Shown here: positions 22,405 to 33,100 of the stretch, in pieces
How positions within the stretch are numbered: the first letter of the stretch is position 1
Layout: each line of letters starts with the position of its first letter
Source of the DNA: Sipunculus nudus
Taxonomy: Eukaryota; Annelida; Sipuncula; Golfingiida; Sipunculidae
NCBI GenBank assembly: GCA_026874595.1
Contig: CM049316.1
Coordinates: 23,647,839-23,711,838, forward strand
Direction: 5' to 3'
Length of the DNA stretch: 64,000 bases
Program-made: the position numbers and the translations under genes
Notes under the pieces: model-generated
Databases searched by the model: none
Told to the model about the DNA's origin: nothing
What the model saw: the letters and a program-made list of their open reading frames with translations, nothing else

Positions 22405-22907
22405 TCTCTTATCCAGTTCTTCAGGTATATCATTCAGTAAAATGGTAAAATTGCAATGCAAATTTTTTTCACTCACATTTTCAAATATTTAGTCATATTT
22501 TTCATAATGTCAAATTACAGCAATCTTGTAAGTTTCTCATCAACCATTATATGTATTGTTATGGAACTTGTTTGGGCTTCTTGGTCATGGAGAGTTTCAT
22601 CAGTTGAGAAAGACTGTATTTGTCCCCACAATTCTCCCCTCCATCTTGCCATCACTGAGTTAGTTAGACACAAAGTATAACCTTAAAGACCAGAAACTTT
22701 GTTTGCATTCAGGCTCTATCTCTCCCAGCTGCATGGACAACACGCTCTTTCAGACAATTTTTCCCAAATACAATAAAAAAACCCTCTGGCCTGGATGCAG
22801 TAATTTACACCCTTCAATCAGGAGGTGACATCCATTTGATTTTATGTGCAAAAAAAATTCGTTTGAGTTTCTAATTCAGCTAAACTCATAGGCCATAAGC
22901 TACTTGG

Positions 22908-23818
22908 TCATTATTGTATCCGCCAAAAGGAAGTTGTTACTATGTTTTTGACCGGGTTCCGCCGCGGCGGCCACCGCCGTATCCGTTTCCGGAGAACTCC
23001 TCTAAGACTACTGGACTAATTCCAGAACTTACACCAAATATTGGGTCAGCTGTGAACTGGTGCCGAATCAATTTGCGTTGACCTATGACCTTTTCTCTCT
23101 GCCCAGCGTCCATTTCTGCGTCTGTCTCCACACATAAACCCACACATCTCGGGAACAGTTTGTCCGATCAGGAAAAAAAATTGTACAAATGTAGCCCTTG
23201 GATAGCTTTCTAACATACACAAAAATCGGTGGCGCCACCTGCAACCATGTTTGCACAGTGTCCATCTGTTCATCTGTCTTTGGTTAACATCACTCATATC
23301 TCTGCAGGGGTTTGACTAATTCACCTGAAATTCGGCATGCGTATACCTCCTGGATAGCTTTCTTGATTTTATGACAGGTGGTGCCACCTACATTCACGTT
23401 CACGCTGCAGACATCCATGCTTATATCTCGAGAACCATTTGACCGATTGGGCTAAAATTTTGCATGTGTATAGATCTCAAATAGCTCTTTATTATACGCA
23501 AAACTGGTGGCATCATCTGCAACCATTTTTGCAAAGCGTCCATTTGTTTGTCTGCCGTGGCCTAAAATCAATTATATCTCAGTAGTGGTTTGACTTATCT
23601 GCCTAAAATTTTGCATATGTATACAACTTGGGCGGCTTTCTGGATTTTGTGGAAGGTGGCGCAACCTACATACACATTTCGGCTGCAGACATCCATGCTA
23701 ATATGCAACAAATCTCACTCTATTTCCCCTTGCCACTCAATCCATGCCTCACTTCACCCGTTCCACTCTGATTTTGGCGTATACACGTAGTCGCTTGCCG
23801 ACTACCCGTATTCTAGTT
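22908..23818 (+). repeat. 'GTATCCGCCAAAA' repeat, copy 2 (in the paralogue intron)
   Basis: Begins CATTATTGTATCCGCCAAAA and ends TACACGTAGTCGCTTGCCGACTACCCGTATTCTAGTT, with the same internal order of GGTGGCGCCACCTGCAACC, TTGCACAGTGTCCATCTGTT, TTTGAC..ATC..CCTGAAATT and GCATGTGTATAGATCTC as copy 1 (7596-8465). Sequence immediately outside the two copies is not alike, so they look like separate insertions at similar positions (about 450-490 bp before the last exon). Confidence 0.85.
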
Positions 23819-24270
23819 ACTATATGGCTTCATTTTTTTTTTTTAACAATTACACTATGAAAAATCACAAATTCAACTAGTTCACGGAACTTAAAAAAAA
23901 AATACTAAACCTATTCATTTTTTCTACACACAAAGTTTATGGCCAGAATTTAGAATTCTATTTTTAAGAGATTAATTTCCATAATGAATTTTGTTACCAT
24001 GTTACATATGTGTTGAAATAATTCAGATTGAATAAATAGATCCATATTCATGAATATCTTGCCTGTCAGTATATGCAAGAATACATTAATCATTTCACAT
24101 TTCTAATTATAGATTGAAATACATAAATGAAATGAATAAGCACCCTCCAACTTTTTCTGTGAGGCCAGTCTAAAATCACTAACAAAAGGTTTGCATTGTG
24201 GGCTTTGCACCCTGACTACGTTTATAGAAAGCATAACGAGGTTGATTGATGAGCTAATTTTTGTTTTCAG

Positions 24271-24533
24271 GTGACCAAAGGGACCATCACAGTTGGAAAT
24301 GCTTGCACAAATGAAATTGAGAATATTTCCAGGTGGTTGTGGATGGCTCTCTAATCTGCGCAGATGACAATTTTATCGATGCTGTCGTATGTCTCCTGGT
24401 TTCTTTCTACGTTTTTAACGAAGAGTACCCAAAGAAGCTCAAGAATACCTTTTGGCAAATAAAACTTTTAAAAGTTCAGGACAGCAAGCCTCCAAATAGA
24501 GTCCTGACACTCCTGGCCAAGTTAGGCCGCTAG
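24271..24533 (+). pseudogene. SAMD3-like paralogue, last exon with a frameshift
   Basis: The acceptor TTTTTGTTTTCAG ends at 24270. The frame continues from 22067 as VTKGTITVGNACTNEIENIS, then hits a stop; the conserved part VVVDGSLICADDNFIDAVV, FYVFNEEYPKKLKNTFWQIK, VLTLLAKLGR, stop 24531-24533 is in another frame from 24333. The break falls at ATATTTCCAG, consistent with loss of one base from a T run. Alternatively ATATTTCCAG (to 24332) could act as a second acceptor that restores phase 0 by skipping the first 62 bases; the loss of conserved residues makes this less likely. Compared with the 8956-9246 exon the module is aligned end to end at roughly a quarter identity, so the duplication is old. 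Confidence 0.65.
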
Positions 24534-24784
24534 TGACAAAGCACCAGTGAACACCGTAACTCGTAGCAACTGGGTATTATTGCATCCAGCCATCAATTGA
24601 TGCATGAGTGTTATAAAAGAATAACTGTTTGATGTTATTGTTTGTTTTATTTAATCAAACTAAGGACTCATTTTCTGTTAGATATGTATAAATTGCCAAA
24701 AACCAAAGGTTATATATAGGGCAACTTTTACCTTTGAGAAATAAGAATGGTCACCCCGACAAGTCTATATCATTGCGAGGCTAA

Positions 24785-25075
24785 ATTAGATGAACATTAA
24801 TTAGTCCCCTTCACTAACTTGCTGTGACATTGACGAACATTAGTCAGCCATGACTAATTAATTGTCACTGTGCATAGTTGCTTGACCAACCTAAGTTAGT
24901 CACCCTGACTAACCGACAGTCACCGTAGCCTTTTCCTTGACGAACATAAATTAGTCACTCCGACTAACCAGTAGTCACATCTGACGAATGTAAGTTAGTC
25001 AAAGAAGACTAATAGATTGTCGTTATGTGCATAATTGCTGGACTAATCTAAGTTAGTCACTTTGACTAACTTTCA
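24785..25075. repeat. TTAGTCA palindrome cluster, right
   Basis: At least eight TTAGTCA/TGACTAA half-sites in 290 bp, for example GACGAACATTAGTCAGCCATGACTAATTAATTGTC, ACCTAAGTTAGTCACCCTGACTAACCGACAGTC, TCTAAGTTAGTCACTTTGACTAACTT. Arrangement mirrors 19865-20005. Confidence 0.8.
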
Positions 25076-25324
25076 TTTTCAGTGTGTGCGTTTGTGTGAA
25101 CTGGCAGACTAATATATTTGTACAGGGGATCGAGCAGGCCTTCCAAAAAAAAGATACTGAAGTGACGTCATTTTAACCCGAGTTCACGCAGACCCTATCG
25201 CTCCTGTGGCGAATTTCACGCACTAACGCTGACGGACAAAGGGAAAAACCCCAGTTTCAAAATCATATGAGCGATCTTTTACATAAATACGCGCACATGG
25301 AAACATCCCTTTAGGCTTTTTATT

Positions 25325-25530
25325 TCTGATGAGTTTAATCAAAATCCGCTGCGACACCCGAAAGTAGCCTAATGACCCGTGAACTTAATAAATATGCGTT
25401 GATAATGCCCACAATTGAACTCGAGCTAGATATTTGGTTGGTAAGTAGTTATGGTGAGTTTTGTGAAAATCCATCAAAGCTCCGGAAAGTTATCGCGGCG
25501 ACAGTAAAAGTTACCGGACGGACGTTGGGT
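25325..25530. repeat. tandem repeat family, right half of split block
   Basis: GATGAGTTTAATCAAAATCCGCTGCGACACC..., AATATGCGTTGATAATGCCC..GAACTCGAGCTAGATATT, GTTTTGTGAAAATCCATCAAAGC. It continues the unit broken at 19800. Confidence 0.55.
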
Positions 25531-26560
25531 ATACCATAATACCTCCGTCATATGACGAGTGTATAAAAATGGAACATCTTATGTTATAGGATGAGAAAAC
25601 GTATGCAAATTAAATGCATCCTACATTTAACAATAAAGGTTTCATTTCATATAAACGTATGCAGAACGTATCCTAAAACTGATCATGAGAGAGAGTCAAG
25701 TCCATGTATCTCTGCAACAAGCCTACCTGACGATGCCAGCTCACTGGCTAAGGTAAGGCCAAAGGTTAGGCCAATGCCTGTAGGTAAAGCCGGCCAGGCA
25801 TGAGAGATGCCGAGTGCTTAGAAAGGGATAATAAGAGATGCTTTTTCAAGGAAAAGCGGACACATGCATGTTGTTCATGGCCCACAAAAAATGAACACGA
25901 TGGATTGGTGGGGTCATTTGTGTCACACTGCTCAGGTATAAATAGAGCGTTTGACTATGGAGATAATGATCTGTAGTTTAAATTAAACTCTTCATTGTTT
26001 ATTTTAATGGTAATTAAGATTTTTTTTAGTTAATTTATATTTTCAATTATATATATTAATTATCAGTAGTATTTCATAATGAAATGAGCTATAGTCATTA
26101 TCCAAGGTAATTAAAAAATTTGACGAAGGAGTAATCATAAAATGGGAGCGGGGGTTGCACTGGAGATGATCCTCTTATCTGCACACCCGTGCAGAAAATC
26201 TCTTTTTTATAATGCATAAACTTTTGGTAGAGCTGAGAAAAAGGCCAAGTTAAAGTATTACATAACAAATGCCAATGCCTGTAAACAAAACGCTCAACAC
26301 GTGTCTACCTCCCTCTGCTACATATAATGTATAACATTTCACTCTCGTGTCATTGACAAAATAACGACTGTGAATGGAACAGAAGAATATACTTTTCGTT
26401 TATATGCCTTCTAAAAATCAAAACGGTGGATTTATTTTTTTATATGTTTAAATATGCTGTGTTCTTAATTAGTATCAGACCAAATGAAGAAAATAATACA
26501 GATACCATTTTTTTGGAAAAAGCCTCATGGTGTAAGTGATAACGGTGTCCCAGGTAAGTG
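25530..26560. other. no supported gene
   Basis: AT-rich DNA. The frame at 25591-25803 has no recognisable motif and no repeat partner. Confidence 0.5.
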
Positions 26561-26564
26561 CTGT

Positions 26565-26850
26565 TTATGTCTGCTTTGAGTTTATAAACTCAGGGGAAAA
26601 TTTAAAGGAAAAGTCAAATCCCGGTAAGCGGCATTTCTGATCGAGACAATATTTACGGAAACACTTCCTGAAAAAATTTTCTTGTATTCTTTGTAAATAA
26701 GTCCTACAAAAAGTTGTCGAGAAGGGTGCATTTTTGCAATTAAGTTTAGGAATTTCATACGGAGGCCTCGCTTGCGTATTGTTCCATAGGCATCCGTTGA
26801 CAGAGTCGAATGCCTCAGGGAGGTCCACAAGCACCTCACAGGTTATATAA
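26565..26850 (-). pseudogene. LINE reverse transcriptase fragment (motif A)
   Basis: Minus strand from about 26845: CEVLVDLPEAFDSVNGCLWN corresponds to RT palm motif A (FxDxxKAFDSVxxxxLW), with LRMKFLNLIAKMH in the adjoining frame matching the following helix (xxkfxxLIxxMY). Two overlapping frames carry successive parts, so there is at least one frameshift. The C-terminal remainder does not reach the YADD box. Confidence 0.65.
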
Positions 26851-27079
26851 CACTACGAGGTTAATATATGGGTCTAGTATCAAAATGCTCAAAATTTACT
26901 GTCCATACTATCAAATGTCATTAAGATGCATGGGAATGCTCAAAATTATGGAAATATAAACAATTGCACTGTATGAATCTGCTGAAAATCTGCTGAAATG
27001 GCTCTATCTGCCTTGAGGGTTACTTCAGGACATCTGCTGGGACCCAGCAGTAATAGAGCATATGCCGTAAAAATGCTAA

Positions 27080-27345
27080 TTATTGGAACAGAATGAACCC
27101 GCATAAAGTAACGCCTTGTAGATGGCTGTTCCTAAAATAGACTGTTTCCTTGCGCACTGGACATTGGTTGTGTCCATTTTCACGATATATTGGCCTGAAT
27201 GACCAGGAGCTTTGGGTTAATGCTCCTATTGTTGTGGCACAAGTGAGAGCTGTGCATACCCTCCTTACCCGGCAAATTCTGACATCCGTGACAAACATTT
27301 ATACATTGATTTGTGTGCGTGAAGCTCATCCTTCTTCGTGAACGA
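27080..27345 (-). pseudogene. cysteine-containing remnant related to 57880-57960
   Basis: The reverse complement reads TTCACGCACACAAATCAATG... and translates to short pieces with paired cysteines (CRVRRVCTALTCATTIG in one frame, CHGCQNLPGKEGMHSS in another). The first 50 bases match the reverse complement of 57900-57945 (TTCACGCACACAGATCATTG), whose equivalent frame reads CHRCDNVPEKNSMG. Two copies of an unidentified cysteine-bearing sequence; the family was not recognised. Confidence 0.3.
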
Positions 27346-27349
27346 GAAT

Positions 27350-28970
27350 GAATATCTGGATCTCACCCTCTCATACCCATCCATAAATTTACCTTTTTTT
27401 AATTATGCATCAGACATCACAAGCAGGTAATGAATTCTCATAAAAGCAAAATACAATTTGTCACCGTCCCCTTCCACTGTAAATTGGACATGCTGTTAAT
27501 ATAGAAAAATGTTATAACCCCCGTTTATTCAACAAATAACCTCGGTCAATTTGTGTTGGGGGTCTGATATGCTATTTGGTTAACAAATTGTACATTTTAA
27601 GTTAATTTTACATTTAATCAAAATACAACTCCCCTACAAACATGGATTACAAGAGGTTGGGGGAAAAAAGCATAAACACAAGGCTTTTTCCATTACCATT
27701 GGGCAAAGGTGCCACCGTGTAACATATCCGGTTGAGTAAACAACGTGATTGGTCGATCTGACCGGTATGTATGACGTTCACCCGATTGGTGTATACACAG
27801 TTCATTCATAAAAATGGGTGCCGAAGGGGGCATGACTGGCACCCATGGACACAGAAATGGCTGCGGATACTGACATACCGTAATATGTTCATATCTTATC
27901 CATTATCAATGCTGGGAAGCCAAACATTTCGCTTTTTCCAAAGCCTGTTGGAAGCAAGGCAAAACACGTTTGTTTGTTGACTTTAATTTGTTTTTGTCTA
28001 AGTGCCGTGAATAGAAATTTGTTTTTTTTCCATCACCCTCGCGTGCGACTCTATCGTTTTTAACTTCGCGGTCCTGTCTGTAATCAAATAAGATTATTAA
28101 TACGGCAAACCACTAGAATGCGTGCAATTGAGACGATCCCTCAACCTATCACAGGGATCACGGGCCACCACGAGGTGGCGCATATGACGTAATCGGGGTT
28201 TCCCAGGGAATTCCCATCAGACGTAATATGATATGACCGGCTGAATGGTACCTTCTGAAAAGTTGTATGTATTACCATACGACCAAATATAACCAATGTT
28301 GCAATATATTACTAAAATAATACAGTTTTAATGCAGAATAAATGGTCGCAAGTTTATAGATGATGTTTTATTAGGGCTCTCAGATTGGCCAGGGCCCCAT
28401 GTAAGACCCGGTTCTAGGGTTATGATAAAACAAGCCCCAAAATTTGCCACGTCATCCGAACCTACGATTACTAGGAACGCGCGGGACTTGCGGGCATGGT
28501 TATTCCAGAGAAATGAAAATAGAATCGTCAATCAGTTCCAGTTCAGCTTTGCAGTGGAGTGTCCAGTTCTGCCTGACATTACAGTGCCCTTTTGCTAGAC
28601 TATTCAGAGGGAAGCGGATAAATGACCGCAGACATGCACAGAAATGTTCACAGAAATGTCCATATGTTAATATATAATAATTTTACATTTTAATAATTGC
28701 TAATAAAAGGGTAATTACAAATATTGAGAAATATTTTGGATTCATTCTTTGCAACCAATAGATCTATAGGTTAAAAGGGGCCAAATAGAAAGGAAAATCA
28801 TTTAGGTAAAGCAGACCCAAGCAATCAGCTACATATGTTGCCTCTTGCAAGGTTTTTCTAGGGCCTTTTCTTTCAAAATTCTTTTTAATTATTCTTAATC
28901 AACAGGTTCATAGAGACATTTAAGCTATTTTTCTCTCACTTGCTTGTAGTAACTTGAGGAACTCAGCCAA
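27350..28970. other. no supported gene
   Basis: Mixed-composition DNA without a convincing open frame. Short runs at 27771-27980 and 28444-28677 have no motif. Confidence 0.5.
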
Positions 28971-29019
28971 CAGAATGTCTTGATAGCTACACTTTCCCTG
29001 TGACAACATATTCCAGAAA

Positions 29020-29500
29020 GCAAGATGACCGTTGCATTAAGGCAAGGGTTTTACCAAATTTTCCAACCTTTGTCCATCCACTCTATGGGACAGAGCAGTG
29101 ACTTTCACTTGATCTTTATTGGTTCGCTTTATATAGAAACTCTCAATGAATTCACTCAGAGCATCTCGGGGCACTCTTCCATTGTCAAGTTCACCATTAT
29201 AGGCAGAATTATCTGGATTGACAAGGATGTATTCTTCCTGTTAAAATCATTATTAAGTATTATTCCAGCTCCTCAGCCACATGTCCTTTGTGAAGTTGCA
29301 GTGTAACGTTCATTTGTTAGTGTAGTGACTTCTGCGTAAAATCCCTACCGATTACGTCAATTTCTTCATTACCACCAACTGTCCACACAGGAAAGTTTTG
29401 TAAAATGCCTGGACCCCAAGAGAAGTTCATCGGCATGCAGTATGTTATGTCAGATATTTTGCTCCAACAGGATTGTCCTGGCAAAATGGATTTTATTGGC
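29020..29500 (-). pseudogene. unidentified coding remnant on the minus strand
   Basis: Two stretches read as protein on the minus strand. At about 29475-29345: DITYCMPMNFSWGPGILQNF, PVWTVGGNEEIDVIGRDF. At 29243-29030: EEYILVNPDNSAYNGELDNG, VPRDALSEFIESFYIKRT, RVDGQRLENLVKPLP. The second is preceded (minus sense) by ATTTTAACAG, a possible acceptor, so these could be two exons or one frame-shifted copy. Composition and amino-acid pattern look genuinely coding, but I do not recognise the family. Confidence 0.4.
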
Positions 29501-29620
29501 TAACTGTCGATTTGGGGGTGCTGACTCCAAAAATATCAGGTGCCATATTTTTCAGCCATGTCTTCAGCCGCCATTTTGAGTTTCAAAATGGTCGCCGTTT
29601 TTCTTCTATTTTGCCTTTTA

Positions 29621-29865
29621 TCTGGACTTCTGAGCACTGTAGAATAATATAAATGTTAACATCATCCATGATTGCGACACCAAGGATTCCAATAAAGCCA
29701 TTGTCATACTTGCTACTAATTTGATTACTCCCTCCATATGAATTTCAACATGACCGCCATTATTTTTATACTTTGTCCTATATCTGAACTTCTGAGCACC
29801 GTAGAAGAGTACAAATAGTAGCAACATCCATGATTGTGATACCAAGATATAAATCAAAGCAGTTG
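29621..29865. repeat. 162 bp diverged tandem pair
   Basis: TCTGGACTTCTGAGCACTGTAGAA...AACATCATCCATGATTGCGACACCAAG recurs 162 bp later as TCTGAACTTCTGAGCACCGTAGAA...AACATCCATGATTGTGATACCAAG. AT-rich between. Confidence 0.75.
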
Positions 29866-30189
29866 ACGTACTTGGCTAGGGGTAGGATCCGCAAATGTCT
29901 GAACTGTCTTGGAAGTCAAAAACTTTCCCTGAAGGAGAGAGATCTAATTGGAAGCTTTGTTGTTTGAGCCGACTGACATCTGGTAGTGGCGCTACATAAC
30001 TCTTGCCATAAACATACCTCAATTTTACCATTTGAATGCAATGCCAATTCCATTTGACCCCTACAGACTTGATGTCGGAGATTGCATTAATTCAGAAAAC
30101 TATGGAAGAAAACAAGGCTTCCTTTCATAATTTCCTGTAACCAAAAATTCAAGACCTCAAAATTGAAAAAGGAAAAGGAAGTCACTTTG

Positions 30190-33100
30190 CAAAGGAAAAG
30201 AAGCAGAGAATGCCACTTATGCAAAGTTCACCCGCAGCTTTCAGAAGAAAGCAGCTGCAGATTACACAGAGGTTGCAGATGATATAGATGAAGCCAGCAC
30301 CAATCAAGTATAGCAAAGTCTAGTGTTGGAGATAGCATAGCCAGGGCCATAGGTAATAACGATCCTGCTAAACAGGTGTATACATCAGAGAAAGAGCCTG
30401 GTTGAATTCCCAGGACAGTGAAGGTGAAAACTATATAAAACAGAGACAGGAGATAAAACAGAGACAGGAGGCGTGTGCCCATGTCTTTGCAGAGCTTGAG
30501 ATGTACATACGGGAAAAAGCAGCTGTCTACAGGTGAATGTTACTTCAAAATGGGTGAACTTTATGATATATAAAGAAAGCGACTTGACAGTTTGGAGTTT
30601 ATCCATACTTTGTTAATCGTACTCGGTTGAAAGAACAAATACTTGCTCGCATTCTATAACTTGAGGCTCTAAAAAAGGGTAGAAAATTTAGTCTTGCCTC
30701 TACAACAAGAGTTGGAGAAGCCATTGCTACAGCATGTGCTTACAATGATGCTTCGGTTGTTTCAAAGGCAGCCAAGATTGTGCGGAAACAGATGCTCGAA
30801 CAAGAGAAAGAATTTGATGGTGGCCTGTAAGACGGATCTTCAGAAGAATCTGTTCCACCACCAGCTTGCTGGAGTTCGTCAGTGGGCTGCAGAATGGACA
30901 TTGAGTCACAACCGGAAAATAGAAATCTGTTGATGTTGCATTAGCACAACTCTTGCACTTCAACTGCAGGAAAAATCCACCCAGCCCAACGTTATAAAGA
31001 CTGTCTAAGTCAAGAGAACCTGAGTTTCTAATTTATGTTGGGCTCCTGGTGTAATGCCAACACAAGAAAGCGCCAGTTCATCCACATTCTACACCAGTAT
31101 TGCATCAGTATCAGCTATGATATGGTTCTCGAACCGTCAAAAATTAGGAGAGGCAGTTGTTGCGAGAGCAGCAGAAGGAGTAGTTTACTCTACTGTATTG
31201 AGAAAAGGACTGTTTACAACATGTGCTGTGGACAACCTGGACCATTATCCAAGACCCACAGCGCTTCAGATATTGTTTCATGGAACAGGTGTATCTGTAT
31301 ATCAACACCCTAGCAGTAACAAGAAAGGTGAGATGAAACCTCTGGCCCGAACCATGACAAGTGGTACTAAGTCTAAAAAGGTACCTCATCTACCTGTGTA
31401 TCATACAAATGTGCCACCTTCTCATTTCAAGCAGGAAAACCTACCCCAACCAGTTGTGCTGACCAAACATTATCCCTTGAGTATGAGTGGCTTGAAAAAG
31501 TGTTTCAAACAACAGTGACACTGAAGTGCGTGTGTCATGGGCAGCACATCATAATGGGCGACAACCAAATTTTGCAGTTAGCCTTTCACCCATGCTGTCC
31601 ATGCTGTCTCTTTTCAGGGAGTCGGTCCATTCCGTGGCAGTGATGAGACATACCATGGATATTGACAAGTCAACATTTTTTCTTAATTCAAGTCAATCTC
31701 CATTTCTTGCTGCTGGTCAACAATTATTTGCCATCGCCAAGCAAATACCATGGCGATGGTCGTTAGAGTATGGTATCATGGTTATCATATTTGGAGGGCT
31801 TCATCTCGAGATGGGTGTATTTAAGGTCCTCGATGATCATCTGACAGACAGCGTAGGGTGCTCTTACAGAAGAATTAAGGTCAACAGCTGGAACCGTAGA
31901 TTCTTTCGTTTCTTCATCACATGTCCAGAAAACCTGTTTGGCACACCGAGTGACAGCTTGTGTTTTATTCAAACTACGATAGGATGCCTACATATCATAC
32001 AGCAAAGATGAACGAGTGGAGTATCAGCTGAGTTTTGAAGAGTGGGTCGCACTTTTTTTCTGGTAGTTCAATTTTAAGAAACTTGTGCTGCAGCTGGAAA
32101 TCCTAGTTTTCCTCTTCATTAGGTCTTACAGAGAATCGAACTTTTATCTCTACAAAGATGCGCTGCAGGAACTTATCACTTTCTCTTTTGCATGGGATCA
32201 TGTCCATAATGCCAGGTGGCTTTCCGTTCACTCAAGAGACATGGAAGAATTGGAGAGCATTACCTTTGTCAAATTTGTTGTGGGAAGCTTCGAAGTTCAT
32301 AAAACAACTAGACTCTTTTCTTCCACGGCTATTGACTAGGCCCACGAGTAAAAAAAATGCCCATGTTTAAAGAGATGGTGGACCGTTCCAGGTCCTGAAA
32401 TCAGCCGTCTCAATGGGGAAGTTGAAACTGGAACTGAAGCAGAGGCAAAGTCGATCAGAAGACGTCTTGATGACAGTATGTGTACTCAGAAGGAATTCAT
32501 GGACAAAATGAATATCTGAGATCTGTCATCAAAGAAATGGGCAACCCCTTCGAGGAGGAATCAGCTGATCTGATCGTTCTGGACAGTCATGAAATAACGG
32601 ACAGCCAAATGAGCAAATCTGTTAAGGATTTTAGACGTCACCACAGTTGCTGCCTATGCTGGAGAAAGAAGCATCCGAGGTCGTGAACACTGCACCTGCT
32701 GCAGATATTATCAGAGCTGATGGTGCAGCACTTGAGAATGCTGTGAGATCCATGAAGGGGTCAAACTTTGAGATATAGCAAGAATGAAGAACTCCCAAAA
32801 ATTCTGAATATCACACGGAAGCACAAGCAAGTAACATAGTTTTTGACATTTATAGGGCAGACAGCTTGAAGTCCCGAAAACGACAGAAACGAGGCACAGG
32901 AGTAGGATGAGTAGTAGGATCAGATGATCAAAATGAGCAATAATCTAAACAAAACTGAGCTCTGAGTTTCCTGCTGATGCATGATTCTTGATGATGACAG
33001 AACATGATGTGTCAAGTTTACAAGGCTACACACACGAATAAGCGGACACCGGGCTCTTTCTACATGCTGCTTATGCAGCTAAGCATGGCAGAATGACAGA

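Larger units (their letters stand above)
19801..25313. mobile_element. 5.5 kb inverted-repeat unit carrying a SAMD3-like exon pair
   Basis: Left end TTAAAGGTATGTTTTCCATG then TGCGCATACATGCG; right end GCGCACATGGAAACATCCCTTTAG, that is, TIRs of roughly 24 bp (about 85% match). Just inside each end is a cluster of short palindromes of the type AGTTAGTCA...TGACTAACTT with GACGAACAT: 19865-20005 (left) and 24785-25075 (right), placed like subterminal transposase-binding repeats. The same kind of terminus occurs at 37540-37690, and the ends resemble the MITEs at 53.2 and 56.4 kb (TAAAGCxGCGTGTCCACxTGTxCG). Both flanks are halves of one tandem-repeat unit. No transposase inside; the only coding content is the paralogue exons at 21987-24533. 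Target duplication is not certain (TTAA/TAA overlaps the TIR). Confidence 0.6.

Noticed and set aside
22940-23297. Overlapping minus-strand frames in the paralogue intron
   Set aside because: They lie inside the GTATCCGCCAAAA repeat and differ from the corresponding positions of copy 1 by frame-breaking indels.
30228-30963. Several minus-strand frames over the multicopy family copy
   Set aside because: The + strand carries the family motifs in order; the minus frames are shadows.
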